NCBI GenBank assembly: GCA_016745035.1
Contig: JADGDE010000001.1
Coordinates: 1,297,677-1,361,676 of the forward strand
DNA: 64,000 nt
From: Thiotrichales bacterium
GTDB lineage: Bacteria > Pseudomonadota > Gammaproteobacteria > Beggiatoales > Beggiatoaceae
Reading direction: 5' to 3'
Shown here: piece after piece, positions 51,137 through 60,607 of the stretch
Position numbering within the stretch: the stretch's first letter is position 1
How the letters are laid out: every line of letters starts with the position of its first letter
The notes under the pieces: generated by a model
What the model saw: the letters and a program-made list of their open reading frames with translations, nothing else
What the model was told of the DNA's origin: nothing
Database searches by the model: none
Program-made: the position numbers and the translations under genes

Positions 51137-52609
51137 TTAAGAGCTGGTTTGATTTAAGGCTTTGTGATAACGCTTGCGTTCAATGACCTGCTGTTTTTCT
51201 GAAATGATTTTATATTGCCCATCTTCTTTAATCAGTTTCCAAGTATGGCGGGCTTTGCCTTCAATCGTGTTAAATGCCTCATCATACTTATTGGGGTTAT
51301 GGGTATAAAAGCCCATTAAAAAGCTGACAGAAACCACCTCTTTTTTACCCAAGCCATCCATTAATTCTAAGTCACTGATGAGGGCGTAACGCACCTCAGG
51401 CCATTTATCAAAATAACTGGTTTTATCCATACGTACCGCAGCACGATTGGTTGGCCCCCAATGAAAATAATCGACCCGTTCGGCATAAGCATTAAGCAAG
51501 GCTTCAATATCGGCCCGTTCGGTTGCCGCAAAATAATTGCCGACAAAGCCCTCAATTTGCTGTTTTTGTTGCTGCCTGACTTCCTCAGGATTGGTATAAA
51601 AGCCGTGATACAGCCAATACCCCGTTGGCAATAAAAATAATAACGCCACTAAAGCCCAAGCCCACGGCGAAATCTTACTCGGCTTATCTGCCGTTTTAGC
51701 CACTTTTTCAGCATTTGGCATAATATTCAGTGGCAAGGATACTAAAGCTTCGCGCCACTGGGTCAAATCTTGCGGACGCGCATCTTCATCCAAAGCCAAA
51801 GCCCAATCAACCGCGCGTAATATCTCCATTTTATATTCACCAGCACAGCTATCCACCGCACGGGGCATATCGTCGCGCTTCAAGCGCCCAACCACTTCAG
51901 TGGGGATATTGCCCGTCATAGAGTAATACATCACGCCACCCAAAGCATAAATATCAGTCCACGGCCCTTGCGTGCTCTTATTATCATACTGCTCAAAAGG
52001 CGCATAACCGGGGGTAACAATGCTGGTTAAACTGGTACTGCGCTGACCGATGGCATAACGCGCTGCACCAAAATCGAGCAACACCGGGGTATTGTCTTCT
52101 TTACGAATAAAAATATTTCCCGGCTTAATATCGCGATGTAGAAAACCGGCCTTATGCACCGCTTCCAAGCCATCAATAATCGGTAAAATAATATCCATCA
52201 AAGCGCCTTCATCAAGGCGATGTTCACGTTTGAGAATAGCTGAGAGACTTTCGCCTTCTTGATACGCCATAACCATATAAGCGGTGCGGTGGGCTTCAAA
52301 AAAACGCATGACTTGAACGATATTGGGATGTTGAAACTGAGCTAAGGTACGCGCTTCCATGATGAAGCGTTGCAAGCCCCACTCAAAGGCTTCCTCGTCG
52401 GTATTAGATTTGGCATAAACCGTACTCACGCCCTCACGGACGGCTAATTCATTAGGGAGATATTCTTTAATAGCGACCCATTGATCTAAATGGATGTCTT
52501 TGGCGAGATAGGTGATGCCAAAACCACCGTGACCAATCACAGAATCAATCACATATTCTTCTATTTCAAAGCCTTGGGGCAATGCATTTCGATGTTGTGG
52601 TCTCTGCAT
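51137..52609 (-). CDS. transmembrane Ser/Thr protein kinase with periplasmic NTF2-like domain
   Basis: A 490-residue Hanks-type kinase (start ATG 52609, MQRPQHRNALPQGFEIEEYV; an upstream in-frame codon at 52630 is less likely). Kinase motifs are intact: GHGGFGITYLAKD, the lysine in VAIKEYLP, HRDIKPGNIFI, LLDFGAARYA and the APE-like GYAPFEQYD. One membrane helix follows (ALVALLFLLPTGYWLYHGFY, near 325-345). The extracytoplasmic domain of about 135 residues is the NTF2-like domain also carried by the next protein. It is first in a minus-strand run of four genes ending with an amidase and a pseudopilin, so it may sense or control events at the cell wall. This role is inferred. Confidence 0.93.
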   Translation of the reverse strand: MQRPQHRNALPQGFEIEEYVIDSVIGHGGFGITYLAKDIHLDQWVAIKEYLPNELAVREGVSTVYAKSNTDEEAFEWGLQRFIMEARTLAQFQHPNIVQVMRFFEAHRTAYMVMAYQEGESLSAILKREHRLDEGALMDIILPIIDGLEAVHKAGFLHRDIKPGNIFIRKEDNTPVLLDFGAARYAIGQRSTSLTSIVTPGYAPFEQYDNKSTQGPWTDIYALGGVMYYSMTGNIPTEVVGRLKRDDMPRAVDSCAGEYKMEILRAVDWALALDEDARPQDLTQWREALVSLPLNIMPNAEKVAKTADKPSKISPWAWALVALLFLLPTGYWLYHGFYTNPEEVRQQQKQQIEGFVGNYFAATERADIEALLNAYAERVDYFHWGPTNRAAVRMDKTSYFDKWPEVRYALISDLELMDGLGKKEVVSVSFLMGFYTHNPNKYDEAFNTIEGKARHTWKLIKEDGQYKIISEKQQVIERKRYHKALNQTSS

Positions 52610-52847
52610 GAGGGTTCCAGTCACTGTCAAACGTCAAGTTTATCTCCCGCATCCCTTCGGGCGACCTGCGAATTATCCCACACTTTTTTCAGAATAAAAA
52701 CAAGCTTTATACAGCAAAGTGGCAAGAAACGGCTTTTTTATGCCATTAATCGCGATTTAACTTGCAATTTATCAGGGAATCAGACAAGATTTCAAGCTTT
52801 TATGATGTCACGCATACGCTGTATAGCGCTAACCTACAAGAGAGACT

Positions 52848-54062
52848 ATGTCCAAACAAACTGATGTCAAAAAGGTTGTTCTTGCCTACTCCGGCGGCTT
52901 AGATACTTCTATCATTCTGCGCTGGTTACAAACTGAATACGACTGTGAAGTAGTCACCTTTACCGCAGACATTGGGCAAGGTGAAGAAGTCGAACCTGCA
53001 CGCAAAAAAGCCGAGGTCATGGGCGCATCGGCGATGTATATCGAAGACTTACGCGAAGAGTTTGTCCGTGATTACGTTTTCCCTATGTTTCGCGCCAACA
53101 CCATTTATGAAGGCGAATACCTGCTCGGCACATCTATCGCTCGCCCTTTGATTTCCAAACGCATGATCGAAATCACCAATGAAACCAATGCCGATGCCAT
53201 CTCTCACGGTGCTACCGGTAAAGGCAACGACCAAGTGCGTTTTGAACTCGGCGCTTATGCCCTCAAACCCGACGTAAAAGTCATCGCCCCTTGGCGTGAA
53301 TGGGACCTAAACTCCCGCGACAAATTAATGCAATACGCCGCTGAACACGACATTCCTGTGGAAATGAAACGCGGCAAAAAATCGCCTTATTCTATGGATG
53401 CTAACTTACTGCACATTTCTTATGAAGGCGATATTTTAGAAGATCCTTGGAATGGGCCTGAAGAAGACATGTGGCGCTGGACCGTTTCCCCGGAAGCCGC
53501 GCCCGACAAGGCAACCGAACTCGTTTTTGATTATGTCAAAGGCGATATTGTTGCCATTGACGGCAAAGCCATGACCCCAGCCGAGGTATTAACTTATCTT
53601 AATAAAGTCGCAGGCGAAAATGGTATTGGTCGCCAAGACATCGTTGAAAACCGCTATGTCGGCATGAAATCACGCGGCTGTTACGAAACCCCCGGTGGTG
53701 TGATTATGCTCAAAGCCCATCGGGCGATGGAATCCCTAACTTTAGACCGGGAAGTTGCGCACTTAAAAGACGAACTCATGCCACGTTATGCCAGCCTCAT
53801 CTACAACGGTTACTGGTGGAGTCCAGAGCGCGAAATGCTACAAACCATGATTGATGCCTCACAAGTCACAGTCAATGGTCAAGTACGTGTCTCTCTCTAC
53901 AAAGGCAATGTCACTGTTAGCGGTCGTCAATCAGCTTCTGATAGCTTATTTGATGAAAGCATCGCTACTTTTGAGGATGATGAAGGCGCATACAATCAAC
54001 AAGATGCCGAGGGCTTTATCAAGCTCAACGCCCTGCGTATGCGGATTGCTGCGGGTAAATAA
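52848..54062 (+). CDS. argG: argininosuccinate synthase
   Basis: Makes argininosuccinate from citrulline, aspartate and ATP in arginine synthesis. The 404 residues open with [20 protein letters not shown], the PP-loop of the family. [40 protein letters not shown] and [17 protein letters not shown] are hallmark segments. It is of the short (type 2) class, not the E. coli type. No other arg gene is adjacent. R1 copy M begins 6 bases after the stop. Confidence 0.98.
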   Translation: MSKQTDVKKVVLAYSGGLDTSIILRWLQTEYDCEVVTFTADIGQGEEVEPARKKAEVMGASAMYIEDLREEFVRDYVFPMFRANTIYEGEYLLGTSIARPLISKRMIEITNETNADAISHGATGKGNDQVRFELGAYALKPDVKVIAPWREWDLNSRDKLMQYAAEHDIPVEMKRGKKSPYSMDANLLHISYEGDILEDPWNGPEEDMWRWTVSPEAAPDKATELVFDYVKGDIVAIDGKAMTPAEVLTYLNKVAGENGIGRQDIVENRYVGMKSRGCYETPGGVIMLKAHRAMESLTLDREVAHLKDELMPRYASLIYNGYWWSPEREMLQTMIDASQVTVNGQVRVSLYKGNVTVSGRQSASDSLFDESIATFEDDEGAYNQQDAEGFIKLNALRMRIAAGK

Positions 54063-54067
54063 ATTAA

Positions 54068-54152
54068 CTGATGTTACGCAAAGGCTAAATCCCACTAGAG
54101 AGGTGGAAAACCACCATTTTGAGATAAAAATAGGTTTAGTGCGTAACATCAG
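54068..54152 (+). repeat. MITE-like repeat R1, copy M (short form)
   Basis: An 85-bp copy from CTGATGTTACGCAAAGGCT to AGTGCGTAACATCAG, flanked by TAA on both sides. A further hairpin (CCCCAG 54168-54173 with CTGGGG 54188-54193) lies just beyond and may end argG transcripts. Confidence 0.9.
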
Positions 54153-54324
54153 TAAATTAACAACCAGCCCCAGTCATCTACGCTATGCTGGGGTTGTTCC
54201 CCTTCCTTGTTTACTATCGTTTCTGTGATAGTTAAATAACACTCGAGACCAAGGTCACAACGCCCATGAATATTGGTGCGTTATCGCTTTGTAACTCCCC
54301 ACTGTTTCTTATACCAAAACCCCT

Positions 54325-56144
54325 ATGAACCACGCTGCTCACAATAAACTTGTCTCTTTTATTTGGTCAATTGCCGATGATTGCTTGCGCGATGTGTATG
54401 TACGCGGTAAATACCGTGATGTGATTTTGCCGATGGTGGTGTTACGGCGCTTAGATGCCTTGCTCGAAGGGAGCAAAGAGGCGGTGTTAAAAGAACTGGA
54501 TTTTCAGCGCCAGACGATGGAGTTCACCGACTTGGACAAGGCGGGCTTAAAGCGCGCTTCTGGCTATGTGTTTTATAACATCAGCAAATGGACATTGCCA
54601 AAGCTGTTTAATACCGCCAGCAATAACCAACAGATTTTATTGGCCAATTTTGAAGAATACCTCAACGGCTATAGCGACAACGTTACAGAAATCATCGACA
54701 AGTTCAAACTTAAATCCCAAGCCCAACACATGGCGGAAAAAGATGTGTTGTTGGATGTGTTAGAAAAATTCACCTCGCCCGAAATCAACCTAACCCCAGA
54801 AGAAAAAACAGACTCCGAAGGCAACCCTCTGCCCGCGTTGAGCAACCTTGGCATGGGCTATGTCTTTGAAGAGCTGATTCGCAAATTTAACGAAGACAAC
54901 AACGAAGAGGCAGGAGAGCATTTTACCCCGCGTGAAGTCATCGACCTGATGACGCACTTGGTGTTTGCGCCTGTGAAAGAGAACTTGCCCCCCGTGATGA
55001 GTATTTACGACCCCGCCCGCGGCTCTGGCGGCATGTTGACCGAATCGCAAAACTTTATCCAAGACCCAGAAGGGGAAATACGCGCCAGTGGCGATGTGTA
55101 TTTATTCGGCAAAGAAATCAACGATGAAACCTACGCCATTTGTAAATCGGACATGATGATTAAGGGCAACGACCCCGCCAACATCCGCAACGGCTCGACC
55201 TTATCGGTGGATGAATTTGCCAGCAACCGCTTTGATTTTATGCTATCCAATCCGCCTTATGGCAAAAGCTGGGCGAGCGAACAAAAATATATTAAAGATG
55301 GCGCGGATATTATCGACCCGCGTTTTCAAGTCAACTTAGCAAACTATTGGGGCAAAGAAGACACGCACGATGCCGCGCCGCGCTCCAGCGATGGGCAATT
55401 GTTGTTCTTAATGGAAATGGTCAGCAAGATAAAATCCCTTAAAGATAGCCCCAACGGCTCTAGCCTCTTTACTGGCGATGCGGGCAGCGGTGAGAGCAAT
55501 ATCCGCCGCTATCTTATCGAAAATGATTTATTAGAAGCCATTATCCAATTGCCCAGTAATTTGTTTTATAACACCGGGATTACCACCTAACCGCCGAGGC
55601 ATTGGCGGCGCAATTTGGCGAACAGTGCTTTGATGATTTTAATGAATTTCAAACGCAGGTAAATCAAAAGCTCAAAACCTTGGGCTTAAAACCCAGCGCC
55701 ACGGCAAAAAAAGCCATATTAAACGCCGTGAGTGTCTATGATGAAAACGCCGCCAAAATGGTGGCGAAAAAGCACCAGCTCAGCGGCGATAAATTGGCGG
55801 CTTTGCTGGCACATTTACGCTGTGAGGTGGAGGATTTGCCGTATTTTGGTTATTACCCCAGCGACAAGGCGGGGGAATATCTTAGCTATGAGCCAAGCAG
55901 TGATTTGCGCGATACCGAGTCGATTGCCTTAAAAGAGACGATTTTGGATTATTTCTTTGCCGAGGTAAAACCGCATGTAGCAGAGGCTTGGATTAAATTG
56001 GATTCGGTGAAAATTGGTTATGAAATCAGTTTTAATAAGTATTTTTATCGGCACAAAGCTTTGCGAGATATGGAGACCGTGGCAAAAGAGATTTTGGCGC
56101 TAGAAAGCGAGGCGGAAGGTTTGATTGCTGAGATTTTGGCATAG
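54325..56144 (+). pseudogene. hsdM: broken type I restriction-modification methyltransferase (hsdM)
   Basis: The first part (54325-55590) is a normal HsdM N-terminus: LVSFIWSIADDCLRDVYVRG, the SAM motif DPARGSGGMLTES, and the catalytic FDFMLSNPPYGKSW. It stops after LPSNLFYNTGITT, where the family continues with YIWVLS. A second piece (55602-56144, other frame) is the HsdM C-terminus: SSDLRDTESIALKETILDYF, HVAEAWIKLDSVKIGYEISF and NKYFYRHKALRDME. A central segment, probably well over 100 codons, is missing at the junction near 55590, with a frame change. No hsdS or hsdR is seen. N6-adenine methylation by this copy is therefore unlikely. Confidence 0.88.
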
Positions 56145-56219
56145 CCCCAAGGGGGCTAGGGAAAAGACATTGAAAAGAAAAAAATATCCCAATTAAAACA
56201 ACAAATATTTTATCTCTAA

Positions 56220-56843
56220 GAGTCTATGCCGAGTTTAATGATATTAGTTAATTTCACGATTAAAAACCAAAATAACTAATCTATTTCTTCTAAAGCATGT
56301 TTTAATGATATTCGTGATGCAGCAATATATACCATTGCTTCACTCGACTTTGTTGTTCTTTCATATTCCCTAGCTAATCTTCTATTTCTTGTTAACCATA
56401 CAAAGGTGCGTTCTACAACCCATCTTTTCCGAATAGGCTTAAATCCTTTTTTTGATTTTCGCTGTTTTATTTCTATATCACAGTTATATTGTGATTTTGC
56501 AGTTGTTACAAAATTGCCTCTATATGTATTATCTGCCTATATTTTTTTACTTTATTTCTAGCAAGTTTACGAGATGTATTATTTATTTTTTCAAATAAAC
56601 CTATTTCCATAAATTTAAGATAATGATGATTAACTGTTTTATATGGAGGGAAGTCATGAGGCAAATATTGCCACTGAACATCTGTTTTATTGATATAAAA
56701 TATAGAATTTAATATTTTACGATATTGTTCCAAACTTACTTTCGGTCCTCTTGTATACGGACAGTTTTCTTCGACGATAGGAGCTAAAATCTCCCATTCA
56801 ACATCTGTTATATAGCTTTTTCTTTTCATTCTGAATATATTTA
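56220..56843 (-). mobile_element. IS5-family-type insertion sequence remnant
   Basis: One end is visible at 56220: GAGTCTATGC preceded by TAA, the same end and target type as the 179-bp MITE at 44469. The transposase inside is broken. The other end is missing because an IS1-type element begins at 56844, only 14 bp before the transposase start codon. Confidence 0.75.
56276..56829 (-). pseudogene. IS5-family-type transposase, internally deleted
   Basis: The N-terminal part (ATG 56829) reads MKRKSYITDVEWEILAPIVE and then RGPKVSLEQYRKILNSIFYI and WQYLPHDFPPYKTVNHHYLK, the DUF4096-type IS5 N-terminus. After about 95 residues the frame changes. A second segment reads ADNTYRGNFVTTAKS, then KKGFKPIRKRWVVERTFVWL and TRNRRLAREYERT, and ends at 56276. 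This is the C-terminus with the catalytic Glu region. The middle, with the two catalytic Asp residues, is absent. It cannot be an active transposase. Confidence 0.85.
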
Positions 56844-57660
56844 GGGTAGTCGTGTCTCAGTAGTGATAAGTGTAGAATACACGAGTTTAGTCAGCTAATA
56901 AGGATGAACATGTTAAAATGCCCCCGTTGTCAATCGCAAGCTATTGTAAAGAATGAAAGTATTCATACAGGAAAACAAAAATATGCCTGTAAAGACTGTC
57001 GTCGCCAATTTGTAGAAAATCCACAAAATAGTAATCAAGCCATTCCTCCAGATACGATAGCTCTTATTGATAGATTATTACTCGAACGACTGGCTTTGAG
57101 TGCTATTGCTAGAGCTGTTGGTGTTTCTTTATCGTGGTTGCAAAGATATACGAATAAAAAATATGAACAAATACCACGTGAGGTACAGGTCAGAAAAAAG
57201 TCTAAACGCAGACTCACCATTGAATGTGATGAGATGTGGTCATTTGTGCAAAAGAAGAAAAATAAGCAATGGATATGGCTTACTTTAGACCGTGAGACTC
57301 GAGAGATTGTTGGTGCATATGTTGGAAAACGTGATGCTCAGGCAGCTCAAAAACTTTGGGATTCTTTGCCCCCTGTCTATCGGCAGTGTGCCGTATCATA
57401 CACTGACTATTGGGAAGCTTATCAAGTCGTTTTACCTAGCAAACATCATCATGCTATTGGCAAAGAAACGGGGCTTACTAATCATATTGAACGTTTTAAT
57501 GGCACGATGAGGCAATGTGTTTCCCGCTTGGTTAGAAAGGCTTTATCTTTTTCTAAAAAAATCGAAAACCATATTGGCGCTCAGGTATTTTATTCATCAT
57601 TATAACCAGTCATTATGCTTAGATAATTGAATTTATACCACTACCCGTACACGACTACCC
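56844..57660 (+). mobile_element. IS1-family insertion sequence, apparently intact
   Basis: The inverted ends are GGGTAGTCGTGTCTCAGTAGTG (left, 56844) and its partner CACTACCCGTACACGACTACCC (right, ending 57660), 19 of 22 matching. It is about 817 bp long with one transposase gene. The flanks (GAATATATTTA and CCACATTTTTT) show no target duplication, so one side has been lost by adjacent deletion or recombination. Confidence 0.85.
56904..57605 (+). CDS. IS1-family transposase (single-ORF type)
   Basis: A 233-residue transposase. The InsA-like N-terminus has the zinc finger (CPRCQSQ ... CKDCRRQF) and a helix-turn-helix (LALSAIARAVGVSLSWLQRY). The InsB-like catalytic part has the DDE set: Asp in IECDEMWSFVQ, Asp in SYTDYWEAY and Glu in NHIERFNGTMRQ. 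In E. coli IS1 the two parts are joined by a -1 frameshift; here they are one continuous frame. All catalytic residues are present, so it may be active. An ATG six bases inside (56910) is an alternative start. Confidence 0.93.
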   Translation: MNMLKCPRCQSQAIVKNESIHTGKQKYACKDCRRQFVENPQNSNQAIPPDTIALIDRLLLERLALSAIARAVGVSLSWLQRYTNKKYEQIPREVQVRKKSKRRLTIECDEMWSFVQKKKNKQWIWLTLDRETREIVGAYVGKRDAQAAQKLWDSLPPVYRQCAVSYTDYWEAYQVVLPSKHHHAIGKETGLTNHIERFNGTMRQCVSRLVRKALSFSKKIENHIGAQVFYSSL

Positions 57661-57725
57661 CCACATTTTTTCTGCACAGCCACGGTTCTTAATGATTTAA
57701 ATTCACCTTTTAAAGTCGAATATTC

Positions 57726-57836
57726 TTATGCTTCAGGGTCGTCTCCGCCTTCTAAGAAAAATAAAGCCGGCCAGAATAATATTAAACCGACACCCATTAG
57801 AGTTAAGTGGATATGCGCACAGATAAACGCTTGTGC
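57726..57836 (-). pseudogene. 3' scrap of a small membrane-protein gene
   Basis: In the minus strand the frame reads AQAFICAHIHLTLMGVGLI and then LFWPALFFLEGGDDPEA before the stop at 57726. An in-frame stop lies just upstream (TGA at 57839-57837), so the N-terminus is missing or shifted. The GLxLFWPALFFLxGGD pattern is familiar from small proteobacterial membrane proteins of unknown function. The IS1-type element lies 66 bp away. The rest of the 57661-57881 interval shows nothing. Confidence 0.4.
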
Positions 57837-57881
57837 TCATTTGCGGTTTTATACTAAGCATCGCTATTTATGGAATTACTA

Positions 57882-58658
57882 TTATCTTCGATAAGCTAGC
57901 CAAAGTAATATGATGCCTATAACCACCATCGGCAAACTGAGTAAATGTCCCATGGTTAACCAATCGAAGGCAAGATAGCCGATATGTGAGTCAGGAAGAC
58001 GGAAAAATTCGACAAAACTACGGAAGCTGCCGTAGCCGATTAAAAATAAGGCAGAGACGGCACGAATGGGGCGATCTTTGCCGGAGAACCACCAAAGGAT
58101 AATGAATAAAACGATGCCCTCAAGCAGTAGTTCGTATAAGGGCGAAGGATGGCGTGGTATCTTATCCACATGTGGAAATACCATCGCCCACGGGACTTGC
58201 GTCGGTGCGCCCCACAATTCGCCATTGATAAAATTACCTAAACGCCCAAAACCTAAACCTAAAGGGACTAGTGGTGCAATAAAATCGGTGACGGTAAAAA
58301 AGCTGAGTTTTTGATGTCGCCCATAGAGCCACATGGCGAGAAACACGCCCAACATGCCACCATGAAAAGACATGCCGCCTTGCCAAACGGCAAAAATTGC
58401 CAGCGGGTTTTGTAGGTATTCATTGAAGTTATAAAACAGGATATAGCCAATACGCCCGCCTAACACAGCACCGAGCGCACCATAAAAAATCAAGTCCGCG
58501 ACTTGCTCACGGTTAACTGGGCTACCTTGTCGGTCAGCACGTTTATTCCCCAGCCACCAGGCACTACTGAAGGCAAGTAAATACATCACCCCATACCAGT
58601 GTATTTTGACTTTACCGAGGTCTAATAAAACGGGGTCAATCTCAGGATAAGGCAGCAT
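57882..58658 (-). CDS. lgt: prolipoprotein diacylglyceryl transferase
   Basis: An inner-membrane enzyme that adds diacylglycerol to the lipobox cysteine of prolipoproteins, the first step of lipoprotein maturation (for example LpoA in this window). The 258 residues hold seven membrane segments. GAVLGGRIGYILFYN, WQGGMSFHGGMLGVF and the Lgt signature GRLGNFINGELWGAPT are present. It lies 10 bp from the end of the M61 peptidase gene in the same direction, so the two may be co-transcribed. Confidence 0.97.
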   Translation of the reverse strand: MLPYPEIDPVLLDLGKVKIHWYGVMYLLAFSSAWWLGNKRADRQGSPVNREQVADLIFYGALGAVLGGRIGYILFYNFNEYLQNPLAIFAVWQGGMSFHGGMLGVFLAMWLYGRHQKLSFFTVTDFIAPLVPLGLGFGRLGNFINGELWGAPTQVPWAMVFPHVDKIPRHPSPLYELLLEGIVLFIILWWFSGKDRPIRAVSALFLIGYGSFRSFVEFFRLPDSHIGYLAFDWLTMGHLLSLPMVVIGIILLWLAYRR

Positions 58659-58667
58659 AGCTTTTCT

Positions 58668-60491
58668 TTAAGGGCATAAGCTGGCAAGCCAGCATTGACG
58701 GTGTTGCATGTCTTGTTTACTTACAGTTTGTTTTACACGTAAGACACACGTATCAGCAGGGGCAGCTTCAAAACTGAGCTTAAACACTCTGAGGATATCA
58801 CCACGAAAGGCATGAATTTCGACTTGATCACCGACGACAAAACGGTTAATAATCGGGTCAAAATTCTGCTGGGTAATTTTAATCCCTGCAATTGCTAAAA
58901 GTTCATCTTTACCCGCAAGCCCGGCTTTTTGGGCAGGACTGCCTTCATAAACATGGGCTATCACTGAACGACGGTTTTTCTTTGATAGGCGAATGCCTAA
59001 AACGGCTCGTTGACCTTGTTGTTTTTCAGATAACCATTGACCGCCGCCCATGTCATCGGCATTAACCGCCGGCTGGAATTGGTGTTCGACCCCGATACTA
59101 TCAAACATTTTTGCTAGAGGCAGATCTTCACAACCATAAACATAGCGCCTAAAAAAGTCGCTTAAATCTAAACCACTGAGTTCTTCTATCAGTTTTTGTA
59201 GCCCTTCTTCAGGCATACCGATCAGGGGTTTACCATAGCGTTCCCATGCCTCTGTCATCACTTCGTTGAGGTTAATATCACTATCGCAGCGCAACATTAA
59301 ATCCAGAGCAAAAGCGATGAGTGAGCCTTTGGCATAATAGCTCACGGTGGCATTGGGGCTATTTTCATTTGGGCGATAGGCTTTTATCCACGTATCAAAA
59401 CTAGACTCTGCGACACTTTGCTTCAAACGCCCTTGTCCACGGTGAACATGGGTGATGGTTTTGGCAATCAGGCGTAAATAACGATCTAAGGAAATCAGTC
59501 CACTTCTTAATAGATTGAGATCATCATAGTAGGAGGTGATACCTTCAAAAACCCACAATTGGCGGGTATACGCTTCTTTATCGAGTTTATAAGGCAAAAA
59601 GACGCTGGGTTTGATGCGTTTGACATGCCATGCATGAAAATATTCATGGCTACATAAACCTAGAAAGCGTAAATAATTTTCGCTCACATTGAGCTCACCT
59701 TTGCGCGGAAAGAGTTTGCGTTGGCAAAACAGGCTACAACTGTGGCGATGTTCAAGCCCCCCGTCATTAAGCCCTGATGCTGAGACCAGAAATACATAAC
59801 GTGGCATCGGCGGAAACTCACCAAACATTTGCAAATGACCTTGGCAAATTTTGCTCAAGTCCTCACACATACGTTCTCTATCAGCCCAATGGGTTCCACT
59901 GATAATTAAATCGTGTGGTACGCCAGCGACATCAAAGCTATCAACACTAAAGTCTCCCATTTCTACCGGGTGATCGATTAAATCGTCGTAATTTTCAGCT
60001 TGATAGCCACCAAAACTATAACGTTCGGCGGTTTTTTCGCGAAAGCTCGTACCGACTCGCCAATCGCTATATTGTTCACCTTCGGGAGCCATGAGTTCGA
60101 CATCACAGGCTTGTTGTTCTTGCCCGATCACCTGCATAAACACACACGCACCATTGAAGTAAGCATGGAAGGTATCCAGATGCGCACCACGCACAGATAA
60201 ATCCCAAGCATAGACATCGTAGCTGATTTGGATAGCGCTATCGCATGGCACACAACGCCAAGTACATTTATCAGTTTTTTCGACTGCAAGCGGTTCACCT
60301 TGGAGGGTGCTGGCTTCAAAACGGGTCACATGTTGAGCGTATTCCCGAATCAGATAGCTGCCTGGAACCCATGTGGGCAGACGAAAACTTTGCCCTTTAG
60401 AATTAGGTACAGCCACTGTACAACGCACCGTAAATAAGTGTGCCTCTGGCTGGCTGGGTTGAATTTGATAAGATAAAACAGGAGACAACAT
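58668..60491 (-). CDS. M61-family peptidase with PDZ domain (glycyl aminopeptidase type)
   Basis: A 607-residue metallopeptidase. The N-terminal beta domain (FRLPTWVPGSYLIREYAQHV) precedes the zinc site LCSHEYFHAWHVKRIKP (HExxH near 278-282), with the third ligand Glu downstream in LWVFEGITSYYDDL. A C-terminal PDZ domain lies at about 515-580 (RSVIAHVYEGSPAQKAGLAG, KDELLAIAGIKI). Length and order match the Sphingomonas glycyl aminopeptidase family. No clear signal peptide is seen, so it is probably cytoplasmic. Substrate preference is unproven. Confidence 0.92.
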   Translation of the reverse strand: MLSPVLSYQIQPSQPEAHLFTVRCTVAVPNSKGQSFRLPTWVPGSYLIREYAQHVTRFEASTLQGEPLAVEKTDKCTWRCVPCDSAIQISYDVYAWDLSVRGAHLDTFHAYFNGACVFMQVIGQEQQACDVELMAPEGEQYSDWRVGTSFREKTAERYSFGGYQAENYDDLIDHPVEMGDFSVDSFDVAGVPHDLIISGTHWADRERMCEDLSKICQGHLQMFGEFPPMPRYVFLVSASGLNDGGLEHRHSCSLFCQRKLFPRKGELNVSENYLRFLGLCSHEYFHAWHVKRIKPSVFLPYKLDKEAYTRQLWVFEGITSYYDDLNLLRSGLISLDRYLRLIAKTITHVHRGQGRLKQSVAESSFDTWIKAYRPNENSPNATVSYYAKGSLIAFALDLMLRCDSDINLNEVMTEAWERYGKPLIGMPEEGLQKLIEELSGLDLSDFFRRYVYGCEDLPLAKMFDSIGVEHQFQPAVNADDMGGGQWLSEKQQGQRAVLGIRLSKKNRRSVIAHVYEGSPAQKAGLAGKDELLAIAGIKITQQNFDPIINRFVVGDQVEIHAFRGDILRVFKLSFEAAPADTCVLRVKQTVSKQDMQHRQCWLASLCP

Positions 60492-60607
60492 CGCATTGAG
60501 TCAGGTTGGTGTATCGGTCGAAATGACCGCAGACAAGGGATAAGAAAGTTAAAAGCATCCTAGCACAAGCTAAACAGCTAGGCGATGACTTTTATAGTGG
60601 AGGCGAT

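Noticed and set aside
53946-54228. Short frames over the end of argG
   Set aside because: They run across argG and repeat R1 copy M in other frames and have no start signal.
56904-57605. Programmed frameshift in the IS1-type transposase
   Set aside because: The gene is one continuous frame covering both InsA- and InsB-like parts, so no frameshift is needed.
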